From the NCBI GenBank assembly GCA_037783415.1, contig JAZGTN010000006.1, positions 4,030,001-4,094,000 on the forward strand: DNA of 64,000 nucleotides, in the 5' to 3' direction. The translations under genes were made by a program, and so were the position numbers. The stretch comes from Leptasterias polaris. Taxonomy: Eukaryota > Echinodermata > Asteroidea > Forcipulatida > Asteriidae. The notes beneath the pieces are model-generated. The model was not told the origin of the DNA, did no database searches, and saw only the letters and a list, made by a program, of their open reading frames with translations. This document shows, in pieces, positions 22,590-33,057 of the stretch; position 1 is the stretch's first letter; each line of letters opens with the position of its first letter.

Positions 22590-22832
22590 TCTATATCTTA
22601 GGAGACCACATAACTTTAGTTGATGAAGGATTTGAGAGTTAGTGGAGTAACTTGTACGTCGCAAACTAAGAAGCTCAGTGCGTGAATATTTCATTTTGCC
22701 TTGACTGTGGATTGGCAAGTCGGATTGTTTATTCTTCCTTGGTGGGTGCTGCCCATCAGGATTTGGGCCTGGGTTTTGGGATACATCATCAAATATAGTC
22801 AAATCAATTCGTGACCAGGAACAGCTAAGCAA
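22590..22832 (-). pseudogene. LINE 5' coding fragment with 2A-like motif
   Basis: Residues LTIFDDVSQNPGP near the start resemble the 2A ribosome-skipping signature D(V/I)ExNPGP, with Ser replacing Glu. 2A-like sequences are known near the N-terminus of some APE-type LINE proteins. Downstream, KYSRTELLSLRR is the usual entry into the CR1/L2 endonuclease, after which the frame is lost in the homopolymer segment. Function is not implied. Confidence 0.6.
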
Positions 22833-23370
22833 GTGTAGCCATGCTTACCCCCAGTTAGCCGATGGTGTTCTTATTACAGAACGGACCTGGAACAGTATTG
22901 TGTCAGTAGACATGCAGGCAGACGATTGCAGAATCGCACCAACTCATGTCCATTCCATACCTCTTGTAGAATCCTACTTAGATGGAATTCTAGACGACTT
23001 GCTGAGGGTCCAAAGTCAGTAAATGAAGGATATGCCCCCAGTGACAGTAGTTGAATAAGACACGCATTAGTGCACGAACTGTCATGGCTGCCGATTAGTA
23101 GAACAGTCCTCCACAAAACGTTGTTAAAAACCGAAATGTATACATAAAATTTTTAACAAATCCCACAATATCCACGGGAAACAGTTAAAAGAATCACTTT
23201 ACAATGAAGATAGAAACTGGATGGTTAAAATGCACGAGGATTTATCAGGATTTAAAATAACCATCGGCAGCACACTTTAAAAAGACTGGCAGCTGATCAA
23301 CAGCGCCCTCAATATGGAATGCCGTGGAAAGTGAAAATTACCTGATTGTCATCTCGTGAAGAACAACAAA

Positions 23371-24055
23371 CAGAGCTCAAAGACATGGCGACCTAAAACT
23401 TGGAGTGGAATTCAAAACTAATAACGAACTGAAGGACGCGTGGACATAATTACAATGGCGCATCTTTAGCGTACGTGCAGCACGCCTCTGAATTCATAAT
23501 TCAATTACCCATTAATTCGGAAACAGCCAGCTACACTGAAATCACGCTTCTACAAAACATAGTTTTTGCGTGTATTGTTGTAAAAACAGAAAACTGCTTT
23601 TCAGAGCATTCATGCGTAAGTGAATTTATTACAGAGAGACACTACTTCCTTCGTTTTGTTGGGTAATAATTCGCGTTCGGGAAAAACGGTATTTAATTGT
23701 CGTGACTTGGAAATCTGCTCAGTGCTACAGACTGAAGCAAAACAGGATCCGTTCATGATTCGCACAGGACGGGGAGGCGGAAGGACGGTTTTCATGATAG
23801 TAGTGATAGTTTTCTTCTATGCGGACATAAAGGATTGTGTGTACAAGACGCATTGCTTGGTTAATATTAACAGACGAATCTTCGTGATATATGAGTGGGT
23901 ATACACAGGCAAGTTATAACTATTGAGGATTACTGTTGCTTGTTCAAACACCGGGATTAGTTGACCAGAGGGGGAAAGTAAAGTGAGCAAACCGGACATT
24001 TGGTGATTACAGCTCATCGCCAGACGAGGGGGGGGGGGGGGGGGAGGGAGGGGAG
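23371..24055 (+). other. 5' flank of GPCR copy B
   Basis: Aligns with 7660-8234. Copy B retains about 90 bp around 23505-23590 that is lost in copy A. The G-run just before the ATG is longer here (24028-24044). Confidence 0.55.
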
Positions 24056-25147
24056 ATGGACGGGACGATTGCGACTTCAACCAGCACCATAATGTCGAGT
24101 TTATCACCGAATACTACTACCCCTTACAGCAATGTCACCACGGTGTCAATCCTGAAGGCGTGCGTTCTTGGTGTCGTTGCAGTCCTCGTTCTAATTTGCA
24201 ACACGATGTGTTTGATTGTCCTACGCTACACCGAGCACGGAGTCCACCCTGTCACCAAATTATTCCTGGTGTCACTGACGCTCAGCGATCTGCTGGTCGG
24301 TTTATTAATCTGTGTACCGGTCGTCGGATCAACGGCGTTACAGCGTTGGCCGTACGGAGACACTTACTGTTACGTCGTGGCCATGTGCAACGCTCTGTTC
24401 TTCAATGCTGGCCTGTGCGTTCTAGCGATCAATATAGAGCGCTACATCGCGGTCATTTGGCCGCTCCGGTACCCAACAATTGTCACCGTCCGCCGGGCAG
24501 TCATCGTTGAAGTGTTTCTGCTAGTGATAGTTTTAATCTGGGCCCTTCTATACCTACTCGTCCCCGGTCGCTCCACGTTCTACTACGAGAACTTCAGCAC
24601 CTGCTTCATCGACGCCGACAGTGGGGACGATTATCTTGGACAACTCGGCATGACTCTATTCATCGCCGTGCCGATGTTGGTCACCGTGATTTTACACGCC
24701 AGACTGTTCTTCTTGGCCAGTCGCCACGCCTCAAGAGTCGATGCTATTACAATAGGAAATATCAACCCTCCATCGACCAGCGACGTTGAAAGTAACTCGG
24801 ACCCTGCCCAGTCGTCACCATCCTGTCGCAGTGGCCCACGTCGTCAACGCGCCAATTCGGTACGCAATAACCCGGACGCCAAAGCGGCCATGACGTTTTT
24901 CATCATGGCGGTGGTGGCCGGCGTCTCGTGGACGCCGTATTACACAACAATGGCCTGGGAGAACTTTCGGGCGGAGCCGGTGCCCCCATCAGTTGCTTAC
25001 GTTTCTCAGATTCTTCTACTCCTCAACAGCCTTTGGAATGTCGTCATTTATTACACCAGAAATGACTCTTTCAGAAAGACCTCTAACAAGCTCTTCGGAC
25101 GATGTTTCCGGGTGCGAACGTCTCGGGAAGAACTGCTCAACGTGTAA
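24056..25147 (+). CDS. Class A (rhodopsin-like) GPCR, copy B
   Basis: Paralogue of the receptor at 8235, 363 residues, single exon, same landmarks: helix 2 LSDLL, disulphide cysteines, ERY, SWTP in helix 6 and NVVIY in helix 7. Differences include the helix 1 motif changed from GN to CN, several conservative helix changes, a Cys in the third loop and Trp replacing Leu after helix 6 (TTMAWENF). The C-terminus ends REELLNV because a 506-bp element starts right after the stop triplet; copy A runs on to REDLLTVS. The frame is fully open and changes are mostly conservative, so it is probably functional. Ligand unknown. Confidence 0.92.
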   Translation: MDGTIATSTSTIMSSLSPNTTTPYSNVTTVSILKACVLGVVAVLVLICNTMCLIVLRYTEHGVHPVTKLFLVSLTLSDLLVGLLICVPVVGSTALQRWPYGDTYCYVVAMCNALFFNAGLCVLAINIERYIAVIWPLRYPTIVTVRRAVIVEVFLLVIVLIWALLYLLVPGRSTFYYENFSTCFIDADSGDDYLGQLGMTLFIAVPMLVTVILHARLFFLASRHASRVDAITIGNINPPSTSDVESNSDPAQSSPSCRSGPRRQRANSVRNNPDAKAAMTFFIMAVVAGVSWTPYYTTMAWENFRAEPVPPSVAYVSQILLLLNSLWNVVIYYTRNDSFRKTSNKLFGRCFRVRTSREELLNV

Positions 25148-25653
25148 GGCCACATCACACCGAACTCGTTCTCACTACGTTCTGAAAAATGTAGCCGAAC
25201 GGAGTGGACGTAGTAGCAACTTTTTACGGTCTATTTACGAACTTCATGGACGGGCTCGGACGGGTTTTATCGGGAATGGTGCTCCAGAACTTTGAGCCTG
25301 CTCAAAATTTTCGGGCGACCATCCCGTCCTGCAATTAGACGGAGTGGCGACGTACTTAAAACGAGATGGACGTACAATGAACGGAATTGCCGTACTGGGA
25401 ACGAAGTAGAACTAGTTACGAACCGGTTTAAACTGACTACAGACGGGCTTGGACTGAGGTGAACGGGCAGTTTTCCCCCATCTGAAACTGATATAAACGG
25501 ACAGCAGACGGGATAAAGACGAGATGGACGGGGTAACATTATAGACATTGTCCGGCAAAAGCTATACGTTCTAGCCAGACCACAACCCGTTTTACGATTT
25601 TTTTAGGACGGGTTCGGACGTTTTGAGAACTAGTTTGGTGTGACTGATGAGGC
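25148..25653. mobile_element. 506-bp element inserted at the GPCR stop codon
   Basis: TGTAA lies on both sides (25143-25147 and 25654-25658) and copy A is uninterrupted here. The ends are inverted repeats: GGCCACATCACACCGAACTC on the left; on the right, read inward, GCCTCATCAGTCACACCAAAC. The interior repeats words such as GACGGGCT, GAGATGGACG and CGGACGGG. The 5-bp duplication does not identify the superfamily. No coding capacity. Confidence 0.85.
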
Positions 25654-25989
25654 TGTAAGCTGAGCATTGTCTCCTGTCATTGATGACTCCACGATGTGTT
25701 GGTTTAAGGGAACCCCCAAATAACATGAAGAGGTTTTTTTTGAGAAACCAGACTCCTGACATGATCAAACTGTTTTCAAAAAACAATAATGTGGATATCA
25801 GTGGTCTTCATGACTTCAGTTTTTTTTTCACAGACTGTTATTACATCAGGGCCCATCAGCCATGGGTCATAAAACCCTGTTATAAAACCCACTGCATGCA
25901 CATCAAGAAGCTATAGACTTCATTCTGATTAATATCTTTAAAAGGAATGCTTGCGCTCTAGTCCATTGTGTGGGTTTTTTCAATTTGGG

Positions 25990-27660
25990 TAAAAACATTC
26001 ACACTCTACAGCAAAAATGGTTGAACTTGTTTACAGGGCGGATTGTACCAATTCATATTGTTTTCAGGAATATTTTCAACGTCTTATCTCGTAAAGCATG
26101 TAACCGTTATAATTTCCACATTTTCGACTGTTAAGTCGTTATTTAAACTTCTTTTAAGTTAAAATGTCGACTTCTTAAAACTACTTTTCAGGTGCAAGAA
26201 AAGGAGAAAATAGAAAAGTCAAAATCGTTGAATCTACTTTTATTCTATTCTGATAGCACAAAGGCAGATGGCCACTTTTCGTCCGCCAGCATATAAAAGA
26301 GGAAAAGTAAAATCTGCTTTTCTAGTAGCAGAAAAGCAGAAAAATAGAAATGCATTTTCACAAAACGTTCAATCTGGTTTTCAGGTAGCAGAAAAGTAGA
26401 AAAGTGGAAAAATTCATTTAAAAACAACGTTAAATCTGACTTTGAGCTATTCTGATAGCAGATAAGCAGATGGCCACTTTTCGTCCTACATAACCTGTGT
26501 GAAGGGTGTACAGTTCATGACTTCAATTATCTTGGCATATTATTGTGTAACTTTTAAGTCTTTGTAAGACTGTACGTCAGTTGGAAAGTTTTGAGTAGCA
26601 ATTGTTTTTTTGGTCTACAGTGTTGCTAGACAAATTTTGGACTTGTGTTTACATTGTCTGTTTATGTACAGACTGGTTTTGTAGGTCATAATTTAGGCCT
26701 CATATTGTATTTTAACAAGTCATATATTTGAGTGTACATTGCTAATTGTTATTCCAACCATGTCTTTGCCAGATTCTATTTTGAAGTCAAATAGTGAGTT
26801 AGCTAGAACTTTAGTTCGTTCCGTCACAGCTTTTGTATGCGAAGACGATGAAAATCTAAGTCCTGTTAGTGTTATAAGCGAACGTGTAGTTGATAACATT
26901 GAAACAATACTAAATAACAGATCCACTCCCTTTGTAAGCTTTTTGAAAGTTTGAATGCAGACAGGGTTAATAAATAATATTGCAATCACCTGAACCTATC
27001 ACTTTTTCTCATTCAGTGGAGGTGGAAGATGCTATTTTTGAAGAGGCTGAGCCACTAGTTTTTGAACAAGTTTCTGTTGGAACTGCTGTTTTTTTATAAT
27101 GTAGAGGTGGCAGGAGGTGTTTTTGTTTCTCCTTCTGTGAGTGTTTTTTGTGACAGCCACCATACAGTTTCCAAGGGCCTCGGTGTTTTTAGTAGCCACT
27201 CGTTTGGTTTGCCAAATGGCAAAGCCAAAGAAAAAGTAGGGAAGTCTCCCTTGTATTTAGGGATTGTAGTTTATTTTCATTTGTGTGAACCTGTCTTGGC
27301 AGTAGCGGTGACCATCGGTAGACCCACTGTATATTTTATCTTGGGTCTGTGGCCAAATGCCATTACTTAAATTTTGTATATATTAAACAGAGGAATCCTG
27401 CATACTTGTTGTAGTGCCAGCTCAAGCTGACTCTGATCCACATTTGTATTAACATGGTGTCGCTCTTCATAAAAGAGACCGGATTTTTTTCCACACCATC
27501 ATTATGTAGTCCTTTGCAATGTATAAATTTCAAGTTTCCTTTTTGTATTTTCCATTTTTTGATACTTTGAAACTTGCTTTCTTCATAATTTATGGAGGAG
27601 ATTTACATGTTGTATTTTACTATACAACTATTGTTATTACATGCAATTGAAAATTTGGTA
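25990..27660. other. Intergenic, no supported gene
   Basis: 26130-26480 repeats AGCAGAAAAGTAGAAAAG words in both orientations. A 216-bp open frame at 26739 has a plausible donor (TTTGTAAGC at 26930-26938) and a plausible acceptor lies near 27016, but phases do not join into a longer frame and no domain is recognised, so I do not call it a gene. Confidence 0.4.
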
Positions 27661-27880
27661 TAACCCTTTCATTACCAGCAAATATTTCACAGTAGGACCT
27701 TGCATACCAGCAGTGTGTTACCCCTCACAATGCTTCTGCACCAACGAATTTGTGTGGATTTTAATGAAGAGCGCCACCAATGTGCAGTGAGTGATTTTTC
27801 ATGTGTATTGTATGCACTGTACAGGCATACAGTGTAATCCTCCATGGTGTAAGTAAATCAAATAGCATTATAGCATACCA

Positions 27881-28049
27881 CCAAATCTAAATCATTTTAT
27901 GTCACTGAACTATTTATTGAAGGACATTAAATCCAAATGAACCACAAAAAAGTGTTGACAAACGACCAAATCTAAATCATTTTATGTCACTGAACTATTT
28001 ATTGAAGGACATTAAATACAAATGAACCACAAAAAAGTGTTGACAAACG
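27881..28049. repeat. 85-bp tandem duplication in piggyBac 3' region
   Basis: Two adjacent copies starting CCAAATCTAAATCATTTTAT at 27881 and 27966, differing by one base (TAAATCC versus TAAATAC). It lies between the left terminal repeat and the transposase stop. Confidence 0.85.
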
Positions 28050-28209
28050 ACCACCCCCTCCCCCTCCCCCCCTCTTTCAAAGTTGCCTTGGATTGCGGAC
28101 ACACGAACACATTTTTGGCGGCAACATTGAATAGGGGGGGCAGGGGGGGGGGGGCTATTGTTAAAAATGCCTACAAATATGGAGCTACATATTTCTTTAT
28201 GCCATAAAT

Positions 28210-30706
28210 TTAAACCAAGTGCAATGTATGGTAATTCTCAAAGCAAGGAACGACGCACATTGGATATGTACATTGTTTGCAAATCATCCTCGTTTGTTTT
28301 CTCTTGTGTAATCGACGGTTACTACAAACGATGCAGTCACGTTTTCTTCCGGAAGGGTTTTTGCCAGGAAAATGCATTTTCTCTATCATCCCAACAGGAA
28401 AGTTATTCGCATTGGATCGTCTACAACGCAGCATTGTAGAACGCTCCCAACCCGTGAGCAAGCCGTCTATAACTTGAAGACGGAAGTCAAGATTACTGAC
28501 ATGCTTATTTGTTGGTATGCTGTTGAAAATTACCGTAGCATTGAGCATACATATGTTCAACATACAAAAAAACACCCGTTTCCACCATTTCAAACTTCTG
28601 TGTGTATGCGTGTAGTACTGACAAATTTGATTAGCGAGATCTGTTCCTCCCATGAATTTGTTGTAGTAATCTATAGATTTTGGCTTAGCAATTTCACGCA
28701 ATCCACTTTCGCTTTTCTTACACCGAATTTTTTTGCTTATTACTTGGCAATCGCCTACATTTGTTAGGAATACAACATTTTTGTTATCACGCCAAACAAT
28801 GCATAACTGACCAGCCTTCTCATAAAATTTGGGGTCATCTCCCTTTTTCATTCCATTTGTCTTTGGGTGTGCTGCACGAGGTATGCCCCGTGCCGTATAA
28901 CGCACAGGACCACTACATCCAAATCCTAGGTTGTCCATTTTTGATACCAGAGCTGGCCTGTTAAAGTAATTATCACAATAAATTACATGTCCTTTATGTT
29001 CAAATCCATTTACAAGTTCAAGGACGACTTCTCCTGGGATGGTTAGGTCAGAGGGATGGCATTTTGCTGGGGATGATTCGGTATTTACAGGTGGCCTTTG
29101 TGAAGTCTTCGTCTCCTTGGGAGCAGCTCCTGTGTACAATACCCAAGAGCACGTGTAACCAGTCTCCGACTCATTCAAAGAGAATGCCTTCATTCCCCAT
29201 TTGACCGGTTTTCTGGGCATGTACTGTAGAAACCCGAGTCGTCCCTTAAATTTGATCATACTCTCATCAGGAGATAAGTTCTGTCCAGGGTAATACAGGT
29301 TGCGAAATTTGGGGAGGATGACATCCAGCAAAGGCCTAACTTTCTTAAGCTTGTCACATCCAGAGGCTGGTTGAGGCAACTGGTTGTCAGACAGGTGAAA
29401 AAATCTCATAATGGAACTAAATCTATTTCTGGACATAATGGATGGATACAATGGCGTGAGTAGAACTTCAGATGTTGACCAGTACATGCTGTACTGAGGT
29501 GACTTGTTGATACCCATAGCAAGCAGGAGTGCGACAAATGCCATCATTTCATTTAAGTGAGTGGGGGTCCAGGACGTTTGTGAAGCAGTTTGTTCTGCGT
29601 AGCGGTTTGTTTCGTCTACAAGCATATCCCAAACCGTACTGCAAAAGAACAACTGGAATACCTGTGTTGCAGAAAGTCCTGTAAAATCACTGGTGGGGCC
29701 GGCATCTCCGGTGAATTGCATCGGCTTCCTGTTGAGACGACCGATCTCTTTCCAACCCGATCTGAAGTCTGGTTTCTTCCGTGTAGATTTAGCGTTTTCC
29801 TGCAGTAGGAAAGAGGAAAGAGGCAAAATGCATGAGGGCGCTGTAGATCTATCACTTTACGTAAAGTGTGCTATATGCAGAGTTATTTGAGGACCCAGAT
29901 TGATGAAAATGTTATTATGTAACCTTCTCGTTCCACAAATATAGGGCAAGGGGGTGGGGGAGGGGGAAGGGGTGAGAAGGGAAAGGGGTGGGGGAAGGGG
30001 TGAGAAGGGAAAGGGGTGGGGGAAGGGGAAGGAAGTGGGGGAGGGGTGTGCATGCAGTTGCCATGTCAAATTGTTGTAATGATCTTTCCCTTTGTTTGTG
30101 TGCTTTTTAGTGTAATATTCCTTATCGCAAATAATAATAATAAAACTTATATAGCGCTGGTATCTTAACCGAGGGTTAATTCATTGCGTTGCACCAACAG
30201 AGGGCGCCCTTCCGCAAACTATTATGGGATAAATCTTTACATCCAACATGGCCGCCAATGGTGGCCCATCGTTGATGGTCTTTTTGTATTCATTGTTGTC
30301 CGAGTCGACACATCATAACTTTAAGTGACAAACTTAATCATTAAGAACGCCCGCAGAAACGCCTTTTTACTGTTCAATGTACCTTTAAGAGCCATTGTCC
30401 TAAATCAATTTAAAAGCCAATGTAAAAAGGGGTACTTTTGGACAAATTTATGCCCAAGTTATTCCTGCCCTCTAACTGCATGCACGGTCATGACCTACTC
30501 CCTAACAACATCGTGCTTACCTGCTCCACCTCGCTCGCCGATTCGCTGGAGGTTGATTCACCACCATCCTGCGTGTCGATCTCCCCTTCCGAGTCGATCT
30601 CCCCTTCCGAGTCGATCTCCCCTCCTTCCGAGTCGATCTCCCCTCCTTCCGAGTCGCTGTCTGCAAATATCTCGGCCAAAATTTCAGCATTTCTATCGCC
30701 GTCCAT
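28210..30706 (-). CDS. piggyBac-type transposase, two exons, apparently intact
   Basis: Exon 1 is 30706-30521 (62 codons: MDGDRNAEILAEIFADS, then acidic GGEIDSE repeats, ending SEVEQ before GTAAGC). Exon 2 is 29799-28210 (529 codons, after CTGCAG). The junction is phase 0 and the protein is 591 residues, close to the ~594 usual for piggyBac. Core: catalytic Asp in LSPDESMIKFKGR, second in YCDNYFNRPAL, third in MGGTDLANQ. The position of the fourth conserved Asp (GGxDxxDQ) is Asn here. The C-terminus has a cross-brace Cys finger (CIVC, CKQC, C, C, H). It would excise and insert at TTAA in the nucleus. No stops or frameshifts; activity is uncertain because of the Asn. Confidence 0.9.
29940..30050. 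repeat. G-rich tandem repeat in transposase intron
   Basis: Repeats of about 27 bp around GGGGAAGGGGTGAGAAGGGA inside the single intron of the piggyBac gene. Simple-sequence expansion. Confidence 0.7.
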
Positions 30707-30963
30707 AATGTTGCAGCCACTTGTTCGTTTGAATGAATGCGCGCCAACAGGTCCGCGGGGGAACGCTATAAATAACAATGGGATTAACGAATTCGCCAAT
30801 AGAGGGCGCCCTTGTTACTTTCTCAATAAGCATTATGGGTGGGGACCAATAAGCGCCACTGGTCGTTAAACAATACATTTGACAAGGTGCCATATGGAGC
30901 CCTGGTCGGGAAGAATGACCCCAAATATGTGCCATTTGTCGCCCGTGGTACTGATAGGGTTAA

Positions 30964-33055
30964 TGTATATTGTGCATGTAGGCCTATGTGTATTGACTTT
31001 TGGATCTCTATAATTTCATGATTGTGCAGATGCTTTTATTCAGGCCAAGTTAATATCCTGACTTGTCAAAGTTTGGTTCATGGAGATAGTTGTCATGTAT
31101 GTATATTTATCTTTCACAATCTTTGTGATATGGGAATTTTATGATATCTGATTGCATTTCTAAATTTGTTCCCTAAGAACGTGTTGTGACGGGATTAAAG
31201 GTTCCTAATTTTAGTGTGGTTGCTAAGTGAAATATTTTTGTCAGCAGTTTTATAGTTTGGTGTAATCCAACTTTTTATGCTCACCGATTAATGGGATATT
31301 TGTATTTACCCTTTTGTAGTGAGATATTTTTGTCTGACACTTTCACCATGTATACTGCCATTTATAGCACCACTTTTCAAGAAATGCTTTTATTGTATTA
31401 AAGTCTTCTCATATTATTGTTGACACCCTATGTACTAATAGCGATGGGTCTTTGCTCCCTTAATTGTGGATACACACATGTTTTAGTAATATATCTGCCT
31501 TTTTGCTTTCCTAGCAAATGCAATCAAAGTCAACGGTTAGCCAGTTGTATTATGCTCTCCATTGCAATCTGTCTGAGCCTTGAATGGAACCAAACTGTTT
31601 TGCCTGCTTGCTTAGATCCCATTGTTCATTTTAAATGTATATTGTAAATATAAAACAAAATAAAAAAACACTTGTCTGTAGTGAGATCCAGGATAAATGT
31701 GATTTGGAATTAATGACAGAGTTTTGTATTTTTTGAAAGATTTTACACCAAGTGCTGTGTAAATTAATCAGCAAATAACCATTTTGTTGTACAGTGTATA
31801 GACGATGTGACCTCTGACGTCATTTGAAAATCATAACATGATGCGCGCGCATGTCGCCGGGCAAAACCTTTGTGTACTTGACAGCCAGCTAGAAAGTACA
31901 CGCAATATTACCATGACGTATACGCGTCTTTTTGCCCGGCGGAACATGACTTGGACAACAGACTTGTCAACAGAGGGCGGTTTGATTGTAAACAGAGGTC
32001 ACATCGTCTATAGTGTGTGGTTGCAGTATCTTTTAGAGACAAGCAATTTCCCACCATGCATCAGTGTATTGAACTCTGGTTTACCTCAATGTATTACATT
32101 GTAACAACTTTGTTATTTTTATTTGCTGTTTGAACTGTGTATTCACATGTGAAATTTGCTAGACAGTATTGGGATATGAACGTACTGTTTCCCTTTACTT
32201 GTTTTAAGAGCTGACTTAGAATACGTTTTTCGATGAGGATGCATGTATGTCAGTTTATTTTTAGAAAACCTGATTTAATGTCTGGTCATCAGTGGATATA
32301 ATTGTATGCAATGTATTTTCCTTATGTGTGAGGAATCATTGTATCTTGTGTAGTTTATGAATCTCAAGTAAGTCAAATTGTGACATCGAGATTCTTTGGG
32401 TTTAGAGTTGTAAACCAGATAAAATGTTACTTTCGTAAATTCCTTCAAGGTCACAATTTGTATTGTTTTTGGACCACTCGGGTCGCGTGGTCATAAAGTA
32501 GGGAACCTGTAGGGAGCCCAAGTGCGCCCTCAGTGTTCATATTGTAAAAAGTTAACTTTGGGGTCGCGACCTGTGTATTACTCACTCTCTTTTCCTTTGG
32601 TAGCTTTTAGCACGAGAGAGCACATCATTTTCGCTCTGTAATTCTCTCCATTTTGTGGGGAGCATGGCTCTGGCCATGCTCCACATACTATTTATCTGGG
32701 AGGGATAATGTCTTAGAACTCTCTGTGAATATCACTAATTTGTATTAAATTATATTTTGATTTTAGAAATATTGTCATTATGGGGTCATTTCATTCGGTA
32801 TAAGGTTATAAACTTGTGTGTGTAGCCAACCTCGTGTTGTGTTGACCTTTTGCCATTTAACTGTACAGAAGTGACTGTGCATTTGTATGATATGCTATTT
32901 TGTATTCAATGTGCTGTATTGCATTGAAAGATTAAAATCAGTACAGGAGATTATTTTATAATTTACACGTCATCTATAGAATTTTTTTTTTTTTTTATTC
33001 TCTTGGTGAATCCTCGTCCTTTTTAAATAGAGGACCGGTCTTCTTCCCGTGTCTC
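30964..33055. other. Intergenic, no supported gene
   Basis: T-rich DNA with a TA-flanked hairpin element at 31799-32010 and a T-run near 32983-32997. It looks like untranslated or intergenic sequence; I found no open frame with a domain. Confidence 0.4.
31799..32010. mobile_element. 212-bp TA-flanked MITE
   Basis: Termini TAGACGATGTGACCTCTG and its exact reverse complement CAGAGGTCACATCGTCTA, with TA on both sides (31797-31798, 32011-32012). An inner inverted pair (CGCCGGGCAAAA and TTTTTGCCCGGCG) extends the fold. Non-coding, probably Tc1/mariner-type. Confidence 0.85.
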
Positions 33056-33057
33056 TA

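Larger units (their letters stand above)
19534..23370 (-). mobile_element. CR1/L2-type LINE inserted upstream of GPCR copy B
   Basis: A ~3.8-kb segment absent from copy A between GACTCTG and CAGAG. Reading on the minus strand: a 5' leader, an ORF start with a 2A-like motif, a disrupted endonuclease, a reverse transcriptase with YADD, the C-terminal LDYCN-type region, and an AT-rich 3' end. (ATT)n microsatellite lies near 19914-19929. Frames are broken, so it is inactive. The exact 3' limit is uncertain and 19534-19900 may be a separate small insertion. Confidence 0.8.
27664..30959 (-). mobile_element. piggyBac element, copy 2, structurally complete (3296 bp)
   Basis: The left end (3' side of the gene) is CCCTTTCATTACCAGCAAAT, the right end read inward CCCTATCAGTACC. 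The right flank is TTAA (30960-30963); the left flank is ATAA (27660-27663), one change from the canonical target. The element contains a two-exon transposase gene and an 85-bp duplication in its 3' region. The ends pair side-for-side with those of copy 1. Confidence 0.88.

Noticed and set aside
26739..27120. Possible two-exon gene with donor at 26933 and acceptor near 27016
   Set aside because: The phases do not join into a continuing frame and no homologue is recognised.
30438..30869. Ser-Pro-rich plus-strand frame
   Set aside because: It is the shadow of transposase exon 1 repeats on the minus strand.
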